Assembly (NCBI GenBank): GCA_029168955.1
Contig: JAPDOI010000134.1
Location: forward strand, 1,240,001-1,304,000
Reading direction: 5' to 3'
DNA from: Aplectana chamaeleonis
Lineage: Eukaryota; Nematoda; Chromadorea; Rhabditida; Cosmocercidae
Length of the DNA: 64,000 nucleotides
Shown here: positions 45,101-46,980 of the stretch, piece by piece
Numbering within the stretch: position 1 is the first letter of the stretch
Layout of the letters: each line of letters opens with the position of its first letter
The notes under the pieces: generated by a model
Seen by the model: only the letters and a program-made list of their open reading frames with translations
The model's database searches: none
Told to the model about the DNA's origin: nothing
Position numbers and translations under genes: made by a program

Positions 45101-46980
45101 GGGTCGTTTATACTTCCGCCGCCGAGCGGCGCGGCACAGTGCATTTCTGTAAAATTGATCAAGAGGCGCGGCATGATCGATATTGTAGGCTTGCACTTCT
45201 CCACGCCGCTCGGCGGCGCAAGTACCATCTACCCCTAATCGATATCGATCAAGCGGAGCCGCTCGATCGATTCCCCCCCCATTGCATGCTGTCGCGCCCT
45301 TCAGCGGCTGGAGTCTATTCGGCCCCGTAGGGTTCTACAGAGTAGCAGCGACCAGCGGCATGTCTCCGAGCAAGAGGTGTTCGGTGGAATCGAAACATGA
45401 CGCGGCGTTGAACACCAAGATTTAGCAGAGTTGCCGCGAGTTTGTCGCTTTTCTACCATTGCGTATGCAATAATTCATCCAACATCACAATTTGTTTTCA
45501 ATAGGTTTTATTGTTCCAATATTTTCGGGGTTTAGAAAGTTCCTATGAACTATCTCTGAAGATTTATATCGAAAAAGGCAGCGAAGTAAAAGTGTCATTT
45601 AAATTTACTGAAGTGATCATACCTTGAAGGCATCGTTCGCGCTGGAAACACTTCTTATTTTTAGGCTCAATTTGATGATTGAGCCCGGTAGACCATACCG
45701 GTAAATTTCGGGGCGTCAAAAAAAGTAGGGCTATTAGGTTGGAAGTGGTTAAAGATGAGGATCCGCCAGCACTTCTCACCAGTCATCTGCCACCATAGAA
45801 TGTTGATGCGACCGGCAAACAACATTAAAAGCAGTTACGGCACAAACTCCACATGCAAAAAAAACTTCGAAAATGACAGTGACGAGGTCCCCAAATGCAG
45901 AAAAACTTCAAAACCAATTTTGGCGCGAAATTCAAATTCAATTCTGCAGTGTGTTTAGGACTGACTTTTCTTTACGAATGAAGGTTTTTCATGGGCCCTT
46001 TCGATGTTTCCGCTCACTAGAGGCCAAGATAAACAGAAACATGGAAAAATAAGATAAGGTTTTCTGCGCGTATTATGCCTTTAACATAGAGATTTCAAGA
46101 CAACGAAAATAGTAGAGTATTTATGGGTAGTTGAACATATACTCTGTTTCCGAGTGTGATCTATTTCCGCTCATCGCGTGCGTCTACGCGCGTACGCTGC
46201 GTCTCCTTCTCCCCACACTTTCTCGCTGTCTCTACCCTCGCTCCGCACAGGCGTGCGTGCGAGGGAACAGAGTAAACCTGACTCGGAACCAGAGGATATC
46301 ACCATTTCGCTACTTAGCAAAAAAAATGGAAAAAAATTATCTGGAAATCAAAAACCAAAACCAGGATCAATATAGAAAATTTTACGCTTTCAAATATTTC
46401 CCAATTATTCTCTTACAATTTGAGCTGAATTTCAAAAAATTACGCCTCCAGAAGATTGATTTTGCGAGGAAGTCGAGACGGGGTCCAAATCAATTTATGT
46501 CGCCGCTTCTCGCACCGGCGGGAAATAGTCTGAACCATTTTCTGCCTCCGCTCGCTGATGGAGTCGCTCCGGGAGTCGCTGCTGTCGCAGCCGCGTAAGC
46601 ACTCTGCGGGGTCATCACGTCCACACTCTCGCGGGGCACGTCGCCGCCCTCGCCCGCTGCGCGGCGTCCCACGTTCTCCAACGTTGCCGTGTCGCAGCGG
46701 CACTAGCGACAGCGCAACTCTGCAGAGCCCTTTACGCAGCACGGAGGCGTTGCGGTCATAAACAACAGAAAGCTGGCGTTTTGTTCTTTTTCCACAGGAA
46801 AACCGTACTCTCTGAAGACAGAGCCATTAAAATTCCCACCTGCAGGTCCTCATACTTTGGCACACCGTAGCTAGTCGATGGCTCATCTAGTACAACGACG
46901 TCATAGTCATGCGGTGACAGAAGTGTACGATCAGTAACTGCGCTGCGTCTTAGTTGAATAATCGCCACGGATACGTCCAT
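75..46980 (-). CDS. kri-1: KRI-1 / KRIT1 (CCM1) orthologue: ankyrin-repeat and FERM adaptor, 14 exons, 3' end outside window
   Basis: I joined 14 minus-strand exons: 46980-46840, 44704-44565, 44182-44070, 31809-31692, 31642-31508, 31450-31288, 31096-30960, 28729-28603, 24604-24500, 24258-24142, 24073-23920, 23689-23532, 396-248 and 144-75. Every junction is GT-AG and every phase matches, giving about 609 codons. The product aligns with human KRIT1 from its N-terminus into FERM F2. Landmarks are DVSVAIIQLRR at the N-terminus, HNPAY, MNPLF, ankyrin cores WTPLHYAA and ATALHFAA, WVCSESLSLQLKP in F1, and LLYDEARQNFLKGYYPC in F2. KRIT1 is a scaffold that binds ICAP1 through NPxY, binds CCM2 and Rap1, and acts at junctions; C. 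elegans KRI-1 acts in intestinal signalling of lifespan and apoptosis. About 130 C-terminal residues, including F3, should lie below base 1. Introns reach 12.3 and 23.1 kb and contain three other genes. The family identity is firm; the last donor is less certain. Confidence 0.93.
248..396 (-). CDS. kri-1: kri-1 exon 13 (FERM F2 lobe)
   Basis: The acceptor is TGATTTAG|GCT and the donor ATGAG|GTACGG. The exon has 49 codons plus 2 bases. FGLTLLYDEARQNFLKGYYP matches KRIT1 [20 protein letters not shown], and LAAISTKILFGN matches LASLLLQIVYGN. This strong match 23 kb from exon 12 shows that the gene crosses the whole left half of the window. Confidence 0.9.
397..1278. other. kri-1 intron 12, left edge: nothing recognised
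   Basis: Non-repetitive sequence as far as I can see, with stops in all frames and no splice-flanked ORF of note. Confidence 0.5.
1279..1761. mobile_element. MITE family A, copy 1
   Basis: About 485 bp between TTAA (left) and TTGA (right). The termini are AGGCACAGGACACCC and, inverted, AGGCACAGTACACCC. The interior (GGTCGGGCCTGTGGTGG...) matches the copies at 39882 and 41692, in the opposite orientation. Confidence 0.8.
1762..3261. other. kri-1 intron 12: AT-rich stretch, no gene seen
   Basis: AT-rich, T-run sequence to about 2600, a GC-richer patch at 2640-2830, then AT-rich again. Short frames here (for example at 2260-2583) are Phe/Leu/Ser-only and judged noncoding. Confidence 0.5.
3262..3990. 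repeat. Degenerate TCGAGTTTTCGACTGACTCG low-complexity tract
   Basis: About 730 bases built of loose roughly 20-40-base units around TCGAG, TTTTCGA and GACT(C/A)GAT(T), with no stable period. Short ORFs here are a composition effect. Confidence 0.7.
3991..4200. repeat. Repeat shared with 46136-46300 and 22570-22700
   Basis: CTCTGGTTGCGAGCC, GAAAGTGTGGGAAGAAGGAGACGC (20-base core) and CGCGATGAACGGAAATA are found reverse-complemented at 46136-46310. A decayed third copy lies at 22580-22700. Confidence 0.65.
4680..5270. repeat. TCGA-rich low-complexity tract, second block
   Basis: The same word family as 3262-3990, mostly reverse-complemented (AAAACTCGATTATTCG, GAAAAACCGAG). The two blocks flank 3991-4680 as an inverted pair. 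Confidence 0.6.
5572..6216. repeat. Large near-perfect palindrome
   Basis: GAGCCCACCGGAAGTGATGA at 5572 returns inverted as TCATCACTTCCGGTGGGCTC at 6197-6216. The arms (about 320 bases) match almost throughout, including the CATTTTTCTCATCCC and GCATGGATATCGACCGCG segments. The spacer near 5835-5945 is G/C-run rich. It lies inside kri-1 intron 12. Confidence 0.85.
6290..6345. repeat. G-run / GGGTGTTG tract
   Basis: Runs of G separated by GTGTT, ending in a stretch of ten Gs, just outside the palindrome at 5572-6216. The composition allows G-quadruplex formation on the plus strand. Confidence 0.6.
6470..6662. repeat. Foldback element, about 75-base arms
   Basis: The arm starting TCGTTCTCTAGGCAAAATTC and containing CACCATGCGACACGTGATAA is matched inverted by TTATCACGTGTCGCATGATG ... 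AGAGAACGA. The spacer is about 40 bases. Confidence 0.75.
7139..7424. repeat. Foldback MITE, ATACTCTGTTTATC ends, copy 1
   Basis: The ends TATACTCTGTTTATCTTGAA and inverted TTCAAGATAAACAGAGTATA carry about 115-base arms around a short unique loop. A second copy at 34631 has the loop inverted, so the two copies are inserted in opposite orientation. Confidence 0.85.
8380..8670 (+). promoter_or_regulatory. Repeated promoter-like block with TATAAAAGG, copy 1
   Basis: GTGCACAGCCGGTATAAAAGG at about 8403 is followed by TCATCTCACTC..GTC.TCATTC.GCATTCT and a short GC-rich ORF (MTSSRSPEASMFLTAEG and so on). A diverged copy lies on the minus strand at 12140-12430 with the same TATA box, leader and downstream GGGAGGGTGGTTCCTC block. 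The ORF is not conserved between copies, so it may be noncoding or a decayed gene. Confidence 0.45.
8690..8895. repeat. Two-unit GC-rich tandem repeat (about 84 bp)
   Basis: AAGGTCGGCGGGCCGTCGAC and AAGGTCGGCGGGACATCGAA start two diverged units, each continuing into GGCTGG(C)CGGCGAACCAA. It directly follows the promoter-like block. Confidence 0.6.
9020..9500. repeat. Foldback element family G, copy 1
   Basis: The outer arms pair (CCAGAAAGTCAGCGAGGTCAG with the inverted ACCTCGCTCGCTTTCTGAC). The inner arms pair around TTCAAAGTCAACTT. A relative lies at 54217-54665. Confidence 0.7.
9740..10455. repeat. Tandem array of about 190-bp units, each holding a hairpin
   Basis: Four units start their hairpins at 9779, 9974, 10165 and 10354 (spacing 195, 191 and 189). 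In each, CATACTT.C.GCGAC is matched about 100 bases later by its inverse GTCGCGGGAAGTAT, with CGATAAAAATCGAT in between. Related single hairpins occur near 49660 and 51150. Confidence 0.85.
10607..10761 (+). other. Orphan exon-like ORF
   Basis: A good acceptor (TATTATTTTCAG) opens a frame reading PQVGSICAELLSKDYKTSFL and NSYNFAGVIMAFGVRPLEG to a TAG at 10759-10761. GTAAGG at 10652 and GTAATC at 10690 are possible donors. The composition is protein-like but I recognise no family. It could be an exon of another nested gene or a transposon relic; phase and content do not fit the signal-peptide exon of the Ly6 gene. Confidence 0.3.
11313..11483 (+). CDS. Ly6/uPAR gene, first visible exon (fingers 1-2)
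   Basis: The acceptor is GTTTTCAG|TG and the donor AAAG|GTTAGT. After two bases completing a split codon it reads LALECIQCDKNAAWYSEEEH and so on, with five cysteines. The product must be preceded by a signal peptide encoded upstream. Confidence 0.8.
11313..22245 (+). CDS. Ly6/uPAR (three-finger) GPI-anchored protein, nested in kri-1 intron 12; first exon not found
   Basis: Four plus-strand exons join in phase: 11313-11483, 21469-21551, 21995-22066 and 22141-22245. The mature part begins LALECIQCDK, the usual start of a Ly6/uPAR domain. It has ten cysteines in all, enough for five disulphides. The protein ends with a CPGGECVNGG segment and a hydrophobic tail (TTAITVSLLLLLSLCIF, then stop) typical of a GPI-attachment signal. 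Secreted or GPI-linked Ly6 proteins of nematodes (for example the ODR-2/HOT group) act at the neuronal or epidermal surface; the ligand here is unknown. The signal-peptide exon should end in phase 1 upstream of 11313, but I could not pick it out. Intron 1 of the visible part is 10 kb. The gene runs antisense to kri-1, inside its intron 12. Confidence 0.78.
11940..12125. repeat. GC-rich hairpin related to family E
   Basis: ATCGCTCGGAGCGGGACCGG and the inverted CGCTCGGAGCGATA close a hairpin with internal GAGAGCGGCTCGAGC. The outer segments reappear at 13400-13590 in the opposite sense (CTTCGAGCGATGGTTTGTCTG). Confidence 0.6.
12140..12430 (-). promoter_or_regulatory. Repeated promoter-like block with TATAAAAGG, copy 2
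   Basis: On the minus strand CAGCCGGTATAAAAGGTGCC leads into CATCTCACTCGAGTCCTCATTC and a GC-rich body shared with 8380-8670. The frame that is open in copy 1 has stops here. Confidence 0.45.
12549..13044. repeat. Foldback element with TAAGGCCCCC ends
   Basis: TAAGGCCCCCGTCAGACTTCG at left and, inverted, TAGGCCCCCTTCATAGTCGG at right. The arms are rich in GACTGAGTCC / GGACTCAGT units. No coding evidence. Confidence 0.65.
13241..13392. repeat. Four-unit tandem repeat, about 42 bp
   Basis: GCGTCTGA(C/T)GTA...TTTGGGTCC units start at 13241, 13282, 13324 and (diverged) about 13365. Confidence 0.7.
13795..14133 (-). other. Unrecognised ORF, 112 aa, in kri-1 intron 12
   Basis: The open frame reads MCLGKIYGQPLDDLCLLLAM, SDQEEEEPFGLFFHWNQDQW and PRRVIECAGPRRLRKRKEKN. 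It has an acidic middle and a basic C-terminal cluster resembling a nuclear localisation signal. It does not match KRIT1. No splice context or promoter is evident, so it may be a small gene, an isolated exon or chance. Confidence 0.3.
14979..15425. mobile_element. MITE family B, subtype 1
   Basis: Flanked by TTAA. Termini are AGGCAGTGTTCACGAT and, inverted, AGGCAGTGTTTACGAT. The interior carries TGGCCAGAAATAAATAC and a GGCGCCGCACACG block, also found at 15618, 17833 and 47517. Confidence 0.8.
15618..16064. mobile_element. MITE family B, subtype 1, inverted copy
   Basis: Inverted relative to the neighbour at 14979 and sharing its interior (GGGCGTGGACGAGAACC, GGCGCCACAAGCTCG). The left terminus has decayed (TGCAGTGTTCACG). 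The right end is GTGGACACTGCCT. Confidence 0.65.
16226..16763. repeat. Three copies of a 20-base perfect palindrome
   Basis: GTGTCCCACCGGTGGGACAC occurs near 16229, 16271 and 16741, each within a CG/ACG context. It is self-complementary and so could bind a symmetric protein dimer or mark a mobile element's ends. Two copies lie 42 bases apart. Confidence 0.8.
16838..17175. mobile_element. MITE family B, subtype 2, partial
   Basis: The right terminus is ATCGTGGACACTGCCT. The interior (AACGGTGGATGAGTTGCGCG, GCTCCAATGCTAATAAAAAA) matches the element at 57789 in inverse orientation. The left terminus is uncertain (TTAAGGGCAGTG at 16834). Confidence 0.55.
17833..18123. mobile_element. MITE family B, subtype 1, internally deleted
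   Basis: The left terminus TGGCAGTGTTCACAAT and right terminus CGTGAACACTGCCT surround only the outer parts of the 14979 element. The central part is missing, so this is a deletion derivative. Confidence 0.7.
18124..19654. other. kri-1 intron 12: no gene established
   Basis: Contains a roughly 130-base frame after a TTCAG site near 18552 (PSTPEVRFASGQCFFYLRLP) and a 78-codon minus frame at 18985-19221. Neither has family resemblance or matched splice partners. Confidence 0.4.
19655..20010. repeat. Dispersed repeat family J, copy 1
   Basis: GGGGATGTCGCATGGCCGCTC and GGGGTCTGCAGAGTTGCA and about 330 bases around them recur in the same orientation at 44739-45090. No intact ORF is shared. Confidence 0.75.
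20897..21130. repeat. Hairpin repeat family E, copy 1
   Basis: The arms CCCCGAGCCGCCTGACAGTT and AACTGCCAGGCGGCTC pair. The loop side has repeated GCTGTTGCTGTCCGGGCC units. Relatives lie at 22712, 32120 and 55050. Confidence 0.75.
21469..21551 (+). CDS. Ly6/uPAR gene, second visible exon
   Basis: The acceptor is AATTTCAG|AT and the donor GGAAG|GTATAC. G+AT gives Asp, then RVVTERKCGGVEDVTGCTLY and so on: two cysteines, ending in phase 0. The R-x-C...T-G-C-T spacing resembles the third-finger entry of nematode Ly6 proteins. Confidence 0.8.
21697..21830. repeat. Hairpin repeat family D, copy 1
   Basis: The arms GGC(G)CCGAATAGACTCCCGCCGCT and AGCGGCGGGAGTCTATTCGG pair almost perfectly around GATCGTGCGGCCCCGCATGATC. 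It lies in an intron of the Ly6 gene. Confidence 0.8.
21995..22066 (+). CDS. Ly6/uPAR gene, third visible exon
   Basis: The acceptor is CAATTCAG|GTC and the donor GTTGAG|GTTTGT. The exon is 24 codons (VRHLLSKDHSSVTVRRE and so on) with no cysteine. It is phase 0 at both ends, so it could be skipped without breaking the frame. Confidence 0.65.
22141..22245 (+). CDS. Ly6/uPAR gene, last exon with GPI signal
   Basis: It begins GTA TGC AGC (VCSESCPGGECVNGG) and ends with a 17-residue hydrophobic tail and TAG. The best acceptor is a non-consensus AAG (AATTCAAG|GTA). Using the nearby ATGCAG would lose the first cysteine and change the frame. Confidence 0.72.
   Translation, partial: VCSESCPGGECVNGGPGTTAITVSLLLLLSLCIF
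22712..22852. repeat. Hairpin repeat family E, copy 2 (short)
   Basis: Shares GATTCTCGGCCCCGA, GACAGTTCGGCTCGTTCTCC and GCTTCTGTTGCTGTCCGGGC with copy 1. Part of the right arm is lost. Confidence 0.7.
22985..23065. repeat. Short hairpin
   Basis: GTTTTCAGTTGGGTTTTT is matched by AAAAACCCAACCGAAAAC with an inner TTAAGGTA/TACCTTAA pair. Confidence 0.6.
23532..23689 (-). CDS. kri-1: kri-1 exon 12 (FERM F1 to F2)
   Basis: The acceptor is CTGTTCAG|GC and the donor TTCAAG|GTTGGA. LQLKPDHKPLAHLNVKKW is almost identical to KRIT1 LQLKPYHKPLQHVRDW. It continues through HLVLRRSAHASLATEFK (KRIT1 QLFLRRDVRLPLEVEK). It ends in phase 0 before a 23.1-kb intron. Confidence 0.94.
23737..23884. repeat. Foldback insertion in kri-1 intron 11
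   Basis: TCGAGTACACGAAAATGGAC and inverted GTCCATTTCCGTGTACTCGA frame 148 bases. Intron 11 (230 bp) is mostly this insertion, so the ancestral intron was probably under 100 bp. Confidence 0.7.
23920..24073 (-). CDS. kri-1: kri-1 exon 11 (FERM F1 lobe)
   Basis: The acceptor is CCTACAG|ATA and the donor TTAA|GTGAGT. The exon has 51 codons plus one base. It starts IDFLNAGNVMVQLSDG (KRIT1 IYRMDGSYRSVELKHG) and ends FALWVCSESL (KRIT1 FTIWICSENL). Confidence 0.94.
24142..24258 (-). CDS. kri-1: kri-1 exon 10 (last ankyrin repeat, linker to FERM)
   Basis: The acceptor is GAGCTTAG|AAT and the donor ATACAG|GTGGGA. The exon is 39 codons. NLRNRDGNRAIDLCKNVPKK and the following EWQDVARLL match KRIT1 [20 protein letters not shown]. 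It ends WKKIEKIQ at the FERM boundary. Confidence 0.93.
24500..24604 (-). CDS. kri-1: kri-1 exon 9 (ankyrin repeat)
   Basis: The acceptor is ATTTTCAG|GTA and the donor ATG|GTTAGT. The exon is 35 codons in phase 0. VNAQNKGGATALHFAALNGN matches KRIT1 [20 protein letters not shown]. Confidence 0.93.
25099..26137 (-). pseudogene. Mariner transposase pseudogene
   Basis: From the ATG at 26135-26137 the frame hits TGA at codon 5. It continues to VAEFK, where a 546-bp element interrupts it. It resumes RGRTSLEDDPREGR and then shifts frame near 25290 (EAL / VSHIFNEILG). It ends at ITLDE before a low-complexity scar. The D,D34D catalytic region is missing, so it cannot be active. Confidence 0.85.
25446..25991. 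mobile_element. TTAA MITE inserted in the mariner
   Basis: Its termini are AGGCTGTGGTCACC and, inverted, AGGCAGTGGTCGCG, flanked on both sides by TTAA (25442-25445 and 25992-25995). Removing the insert and one TTAA restores the mariner codons GCT GAA TTT AAA CGT (AEFKR). This fixes the boundaries and target duplication of this TTAA-type family. It has no coding capacity. Confidence 0.85.
26340..26640. repeat. Foldback repeat with GC-rich arms
   Basis: The arm beginning GGGGCGGCATGCATGAACGC near 26414 is repeated inverted near 26600 (TGCGTTCATGCACGCCGCCC). The inner segments (AGCCGCTCCGCGTGCCATGCG) also pair. No coding potential beyond frames created by the hairpin. Confidence 0.75.
26976..27500 (+). 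CDS. PB1-like domain protein, intronless (family member 1)
   Basis: This 174-aa single-exon ORF has one PB1-like beta-grasp domain at about residues 25-96. It contains FKLNL, YNKHDLFEKLKKE, MGIPLRSMYWIDQHIEPV and TLFVRDF. The consensus shared with the three relatives in this window is a lysine in strand 1, [ND]-D-L-F-E-x-[FL]-K-K, x-G-[IV]-P-L, then D-x-D-G-E-P-V (OPCA-like), and L-[YF]-V-R-D. Here the acidic OPCA core is weakened (DQHIEP). After it come a Ser-rich basic stretch (about 105-135) and a short Cys/His/Gly/Tyr tail (CPCFCHGP...YYY). PB1 domains pair head to tail, which is the inferred function. The gene sits in kri-1 intron 8 on the opposite strand. AATAAA follows 70 bases after the stop. 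Confidence 0.82.
   Translation: MPCPLKTGELILRTEFPEEPYPRTCSFKLNLDDARIGIRYYNKHDLFEKLKKETAKMGIPLRSMYWIDQHIEPVHLTNADAVRDAARAPRTLFVRDFDNVRENPTPSRHRKGKARSRASSYSSDSSSSDSCRNQRHPRDFSPPCYPTMYPGHGFCPCFCHGPVPGYGHHGPYYY
27571..27576 (+). promoter_or_regulatory. poly(A) signal AATAAA of PB1-like gene 1
   Basis: A perfect AATAAA hexamer about 70 bases after the TGA at 27500, on the same strand. It supports this ORF as an independent transcription unit inside the kri-1 intron. Confidence 0.6.
27890..28330. repeat. Dispersed repeat family I, copy 1
   Basis: Shares GCGTGGAGTACGATGTACTG, a GCCGCGATAGTACCGCAGCGG block and a GGCGGCACTATCGCGGAGC right part with 32740-33330. Confidence 0.7.
28603..28729 (-). CDS. 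kri-1: kri-1 exon 8 (ankyrin repeat)
   Basis: The acceptor is CTTTTCAG|A and the donor AAT|GTGAGG. The exon has 42 full codons, including DSWTPLHYAAFYERLDAMRA, a canonical ankyrin helix pair that matches KRIT1 DHWAPIHYACWYGKVEATR. It joins exon 7 through GA+A. Confidence 0.93.
28730..30959. other. kri-1 intron 7: inverted repeat pair, no gene
   Basis: Holds an inverted pair: about 29222-29480 (CGCTGAGTTTTGTAGAAACGG ... CGCGCGGCAAAGTGCGGCG) and about 29640-29890 (CGCCGCACTTGGCCGCGCG ... CGTTTCTACAAAACTTAGCG), that is, a foldback of about 670 bases, plus a family F fragment near 30600-30740. Confidence 0.6.
30960..31096 (-). CDS. kri-1: kri-1 exon 7 (NCYF, then first ankyrin repeat)
   Basis: The acceptor is TATTTTCAG|GAG and the donor TAGA|GTTAGT. 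It encodes ENCYFIAGA and so on, then NYPMHRAAYVGDASAI. The N-C-Y-F falls where KRIT1 has NPYF, and YPMHRAA matches the KRIT1 ankyrin start FPLHRSA. Confidence 0.92.
31288..31450 (-). CDS. kri-1: kri-1 exon 6, with the NPLF motif
   Basis: The acceptor is TTTTCAG|G and the donor GAGGAG|GTACGG. The exon has 54 full codons and contains YNTFVMNPLFDSG, matching the second NPxF motif of KRIT1 (CIYNPLFGSD). The reading frame stays open past the donor, but exon 7 joins in phase 0. Confidence 0.92.
31508..31642 (-). CDS. kri-1: kri-1 exon 5, with the NPAY motif
   Basis: The acceptor is TATTTTCAG|A and the donor TGAG|GTGAGG. It encodes WLGHSQRHNPRFLASLFLRP followed downstream by HNPAY. KRIT1 has WLDERHAQSHFIPALFRP followed by INPAY, the ICAP1-binding NPxY site. 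Intron 5 is 57 bp. Confidence 0.93.
31692..31809 (-). CDS. kri-1: kri-1 exon 4 (Nudix-like region)
   Basis: The acceptor is CTTTGCAG|AT and the donor GAAGA|GTGAGT. It encodes RLTYPYGRLENLTRLVNMC and so on, matching KRIT1 TYTPGCPIFYCLQDIMRVC. Intron 4 downstream is only 49 bp, typical of nematode short introns. Confidence 0.92.
32120..32430. repeat. Hairpin repeat family E, copy 3
   Basis: Contains TTTTCGGCCCTGAGC, GGCTCCTGTTGCTGTCTGAG and the right arm GATCGGGAGAACGAGCCGAA. About 120 bases are inserted in the loop. Confidence 0.65.
32740..33330. repeat. Dispersed repeat family I, copy 2, with GC-rich subrepeats
   Basis: Same markers as copy 1. The right half (33160-33310) is built of GCGGCACTATCGCGGAGCC and inverted GGCTCCGCGGTAGTGCCGC units. 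Confidence 0.7.
34515..36680. repeat. Composite foldback region
   Basis: The outer arms are GGCCGGATTCATCAATGCG (34520) and inverted CGCATTGATGAATCCGGCC (36657). Inside are the foldback MITE at 34631 and a roughly 930-bp imperfect palindrome (about 35150-36085) whose arms repeat GAATTCTGCGTCGA-type and TTATCGATTTTTCGTCCATAA segments, centred near 35620. It may be one large foldback transposon. Confidence 0.6.
34631..34909. repeat. Foldback MITE, ATACTCTGTTTATC ends, copy 2
   Basis: Same ends and arms as 7139-7424 at high identity, with the loop reversed. It lies in kri-1 intron 3, within a larger foldback region (34515-36680). Confidence 0.85.
37173..37886 (-). CDS. PB1-like domain protein with poly-Ser/acidic and RS-rich tail, intronless (family member 2)
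   Basis: From the ATG at 37884-37886 this encodes 237 aa. The PB1-like domain is residues 11-86: VTFKLFV with the basic lysine, KDKNDLFEQFKKKAEDLGV, NIFWVDGDGEPV as an OPCA-type acidic motif, and LRLYVRDF. A serine homopolymer with EDE follows (about 91-113). Next comes a Lys/Arg region with many RS and RSRD dipeptides (about 120-190), then a Gly/Phe/Pro/Arg-rich end (GGFGRRLGRGGFHGF). The layout suggests a self-associating PB1 head on an RS/RGG-like disordered tail, possibly nuclear and RNA-linked; this is inference. An upstream in-frame ATG at 38009 exists. I prefer the MPDEP start because a TATATAA box lies about 40 bases before it. It lies on the same strand as kri-1, inside its 12.3-kb intron 3. 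Confidence 0.85.
   Translation of the reverse strand: MPDEPTTEPQTVTFKLFVNRPPRFRVTYKDKNDLFEQFKKKAEDLGVSLENIFWVDGDGEPVSMSNAGDLLDAAKYSDTLRLYVRDFEEEKSSSSSSSSSSSSSSSSSSSEDELGPRTRGRKLLRKRKRTKSKKHGHSRGRKLVSKKRPKARKHSRSRSRDRSRSRDRSHSRDRSRSRHFRHRKHHRGPFPFPGPSSFFQPFGYPDGFPMDPRLGGYPFTSRGGFGRRLGRGGFHGF
37924..37930 (-). promoter_or_regulatory. TATA box of PB1-like gene 2
   Basis: On the minus strand the sequence reads GGGTATATAAACC, about 40 bases before the MPDEP start codon. The short gap argues for a compact core promoter and a very short 5'UTR, and against use of the upstream ATG at 38009. Confidence 0.55.
38626..39262. repeat. Near-perfect palindrome, about 310-base arms, no spacer
   Basis: The centre at 38949/38950 reads GATACAATCGATTGTATC. 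From it both arms run through CCTAAAATGGGTCTTCAAAG, GAATGAAATTGATTAAATGG and CCCACCCTATGTAGCGCTG with few mismatches. Confidence 0.88.
39130..39555. repeat. Three tandem units continuing the palindrome arm (about 145 bp each)
   Basis: CCCTATGTAGC(G/T)CTGTTCGG starts at about 39134, 39280 and 39428. Each unit goes on to GCTGC(A/G)TCCATGAAA and GGGC(A/G)T(G/A)AAAA. The first unit is also the outer part of the right palindrome arm. Confidence 0.8.
39655..39740 (-). other. tRNA-like fragment with B box (low confidence)
   Basis: On the minus strand GGTTCGATCCC (B box) follows a perfect five-pair stem CTAAG-loop-CTTAG whose loop ATGCATT would place GCA as anticodon. No acceptor stem pairs and the T stem has a mismatch, so this is probably a decayed tRNA or a tRNA-derived repeat. 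Confidence 0.25.
39882..40366. mobile_element. MITE family A, copy 2
   Basis: 485 bp flanked by TTAA on both sides, with termini AGGCACAGTATACCC and, inverted, AGGCACAGGACACCC. It has the same internal order as the copy at 41692. It lies in kri-1 intron 3. Confidence 0.85.
40985..41125. repeat. Dispersed hairpin repeat, copy 1
   Basis: GGCGGTGGTCGGAATGTGTCC and CAATCACATCCCTTCGC recur at 63355-63490 (CGGTGGTCGGTGTATCATCC, CAATCACAGTCCTCCGC). Confidence 0.55.
41303..41427 (-). other. Possible small secreted-protein exon
   Basis: An ATG nine bases after a TTTTTAG site (possible trans-splice acceptor) starts a signal-peptide-like sequence, MDRRTLIIYCLAVLSLLPP, followed by SVKDCTLEVVLEGVQC. A GTAAGC donor follows; without splicing the frame stops two codons later. 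The nearest acceptor (TTACAG, 41231) gives a quick stop and a later one (GCTTCAG) extends into a repeat. Lies in kri-1 intron 3. Confidence 0.3.
41692..42176. mobile_element. MITE family A, copy 3
   Basis: 485 bp flanked by TTGA and TTAA, with the same termini and interior as copy 2 and in the same orientation. Two copies 1.8 kb apart in one intron. Confidence 0.85.
42461..42945. mobile_element. MITE family B, subtype 3, copy 1
   Basis: 485 bp with TTAA on both sides and termini AGGCAGTGTTCACGAT. Inverted relative to the neighbour at 43260 and similar to it throughout (for example GACGTCAGCGTTACAGTGTG). Confidence 0.85.
43260..43746. mobile_element. MITE family B, subtype 3, copy 2
   Basis: 487 bp with TTAA at left and CTAA at right. 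It is inverted with respect to 42461, and the two elements form a head-to-head pair 314 bp apart, in kri-1 intron 3. Confidence 0.83.
44070..44182 (-). CDS. kri-1: kri-1 exon 3 (Nudix-like region)
   Basis: The acceptor is TTTTCAG|A and the donor AAAG|GTACAT. It encodes STFRRAVAIPLWDGDGP and so on, collinear with KRIT1 RGKRVVLMKKFPLDGEKMG. It ends in phase 1 (a single G), which pairs exactly with exon 4 after a 12.3-kb intron. Confidence 0.9.
44565..44704 (-). CDS. kri-1: kri-1 exon 2 (Nudix-like region)
   Basis: The acceptor is ATTTCAG|CCG and the donor CTAG|GTGAGC. The exon has 46 codons plus 2 bases and starts PYPVKKRTTVGGHKV. It corresponds to the KRIT1 segment KKKRKKVLLETKLQG. Intron 1 upstream is 2135 bp. 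Confidence 0.88.
44739..45090. repeat. Dispersed repeat family J, copy 2 (kri-1 intron 1)
   Basis: Collinear with 19655-20010. It begins just upstream (kri-1 sense) of the exon 2 acceptor. It is followed at 45100-45330 by a segment related to the hairpin at 21697. Confidence 0.75.
45100..45330. repeat. Hairpin repeat family D, copy 2
   Basis: The right end CATTGCATGCTGTCGCGCCC ... GGAGTCTATTCGGCC matches the right arm of 21697-21830. Two GATCGATATC-centred inner hairpins add length. Confidence 0.55.
45628..46080. mobile_element. TTAA-type MITE, family F (AGGCAT...CGC ends)
   Basis: The left terminus AGGCATCGTTCGCGCTGGAAA and inverted right terminus AGGCATAATACGCGCAGAAAA are flanked by TTGA and TTAA. 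Related pieces with GCTCTACCGGGCTCA lie at 26340-26640 and 30600-30740. Confidence 0.7.
46136..46310. repeat. Repeat shared with 3991-4200
   Basis: TACTCTGTTTCCGAGTGTGATC, CTCATCGCGTGCGTCTACG and CTTCTCCCCACACTTTCTCG match the 3991-4200 block inverted. Confidence 0.65.
46840..46980 (-). CDS. kri-1: kri-1 exon 1 (start codon, N-terminus)
   Basis: This exon has 47 codons starting MDVSVAIIQLRR and ending KYEDLQ, with donor CAG|GTGGGA in phase 0. It matches the KRIT1 N-terminus (AYVAVIRPK...), so the ATG at 46978-46980 is the likely start. A possible trans-splice or 5'UTR acceptor (TTCTAG) lies about 30 bases upstream. I see no TATA box. Confidence 0.88.

Noticed and set aside
46131..46598. 155-aa plus ORF
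   Set aside because: It joins a dispersed repeat (shared with 3991-4200) to unrelated AT-rich sequence, with no domain.
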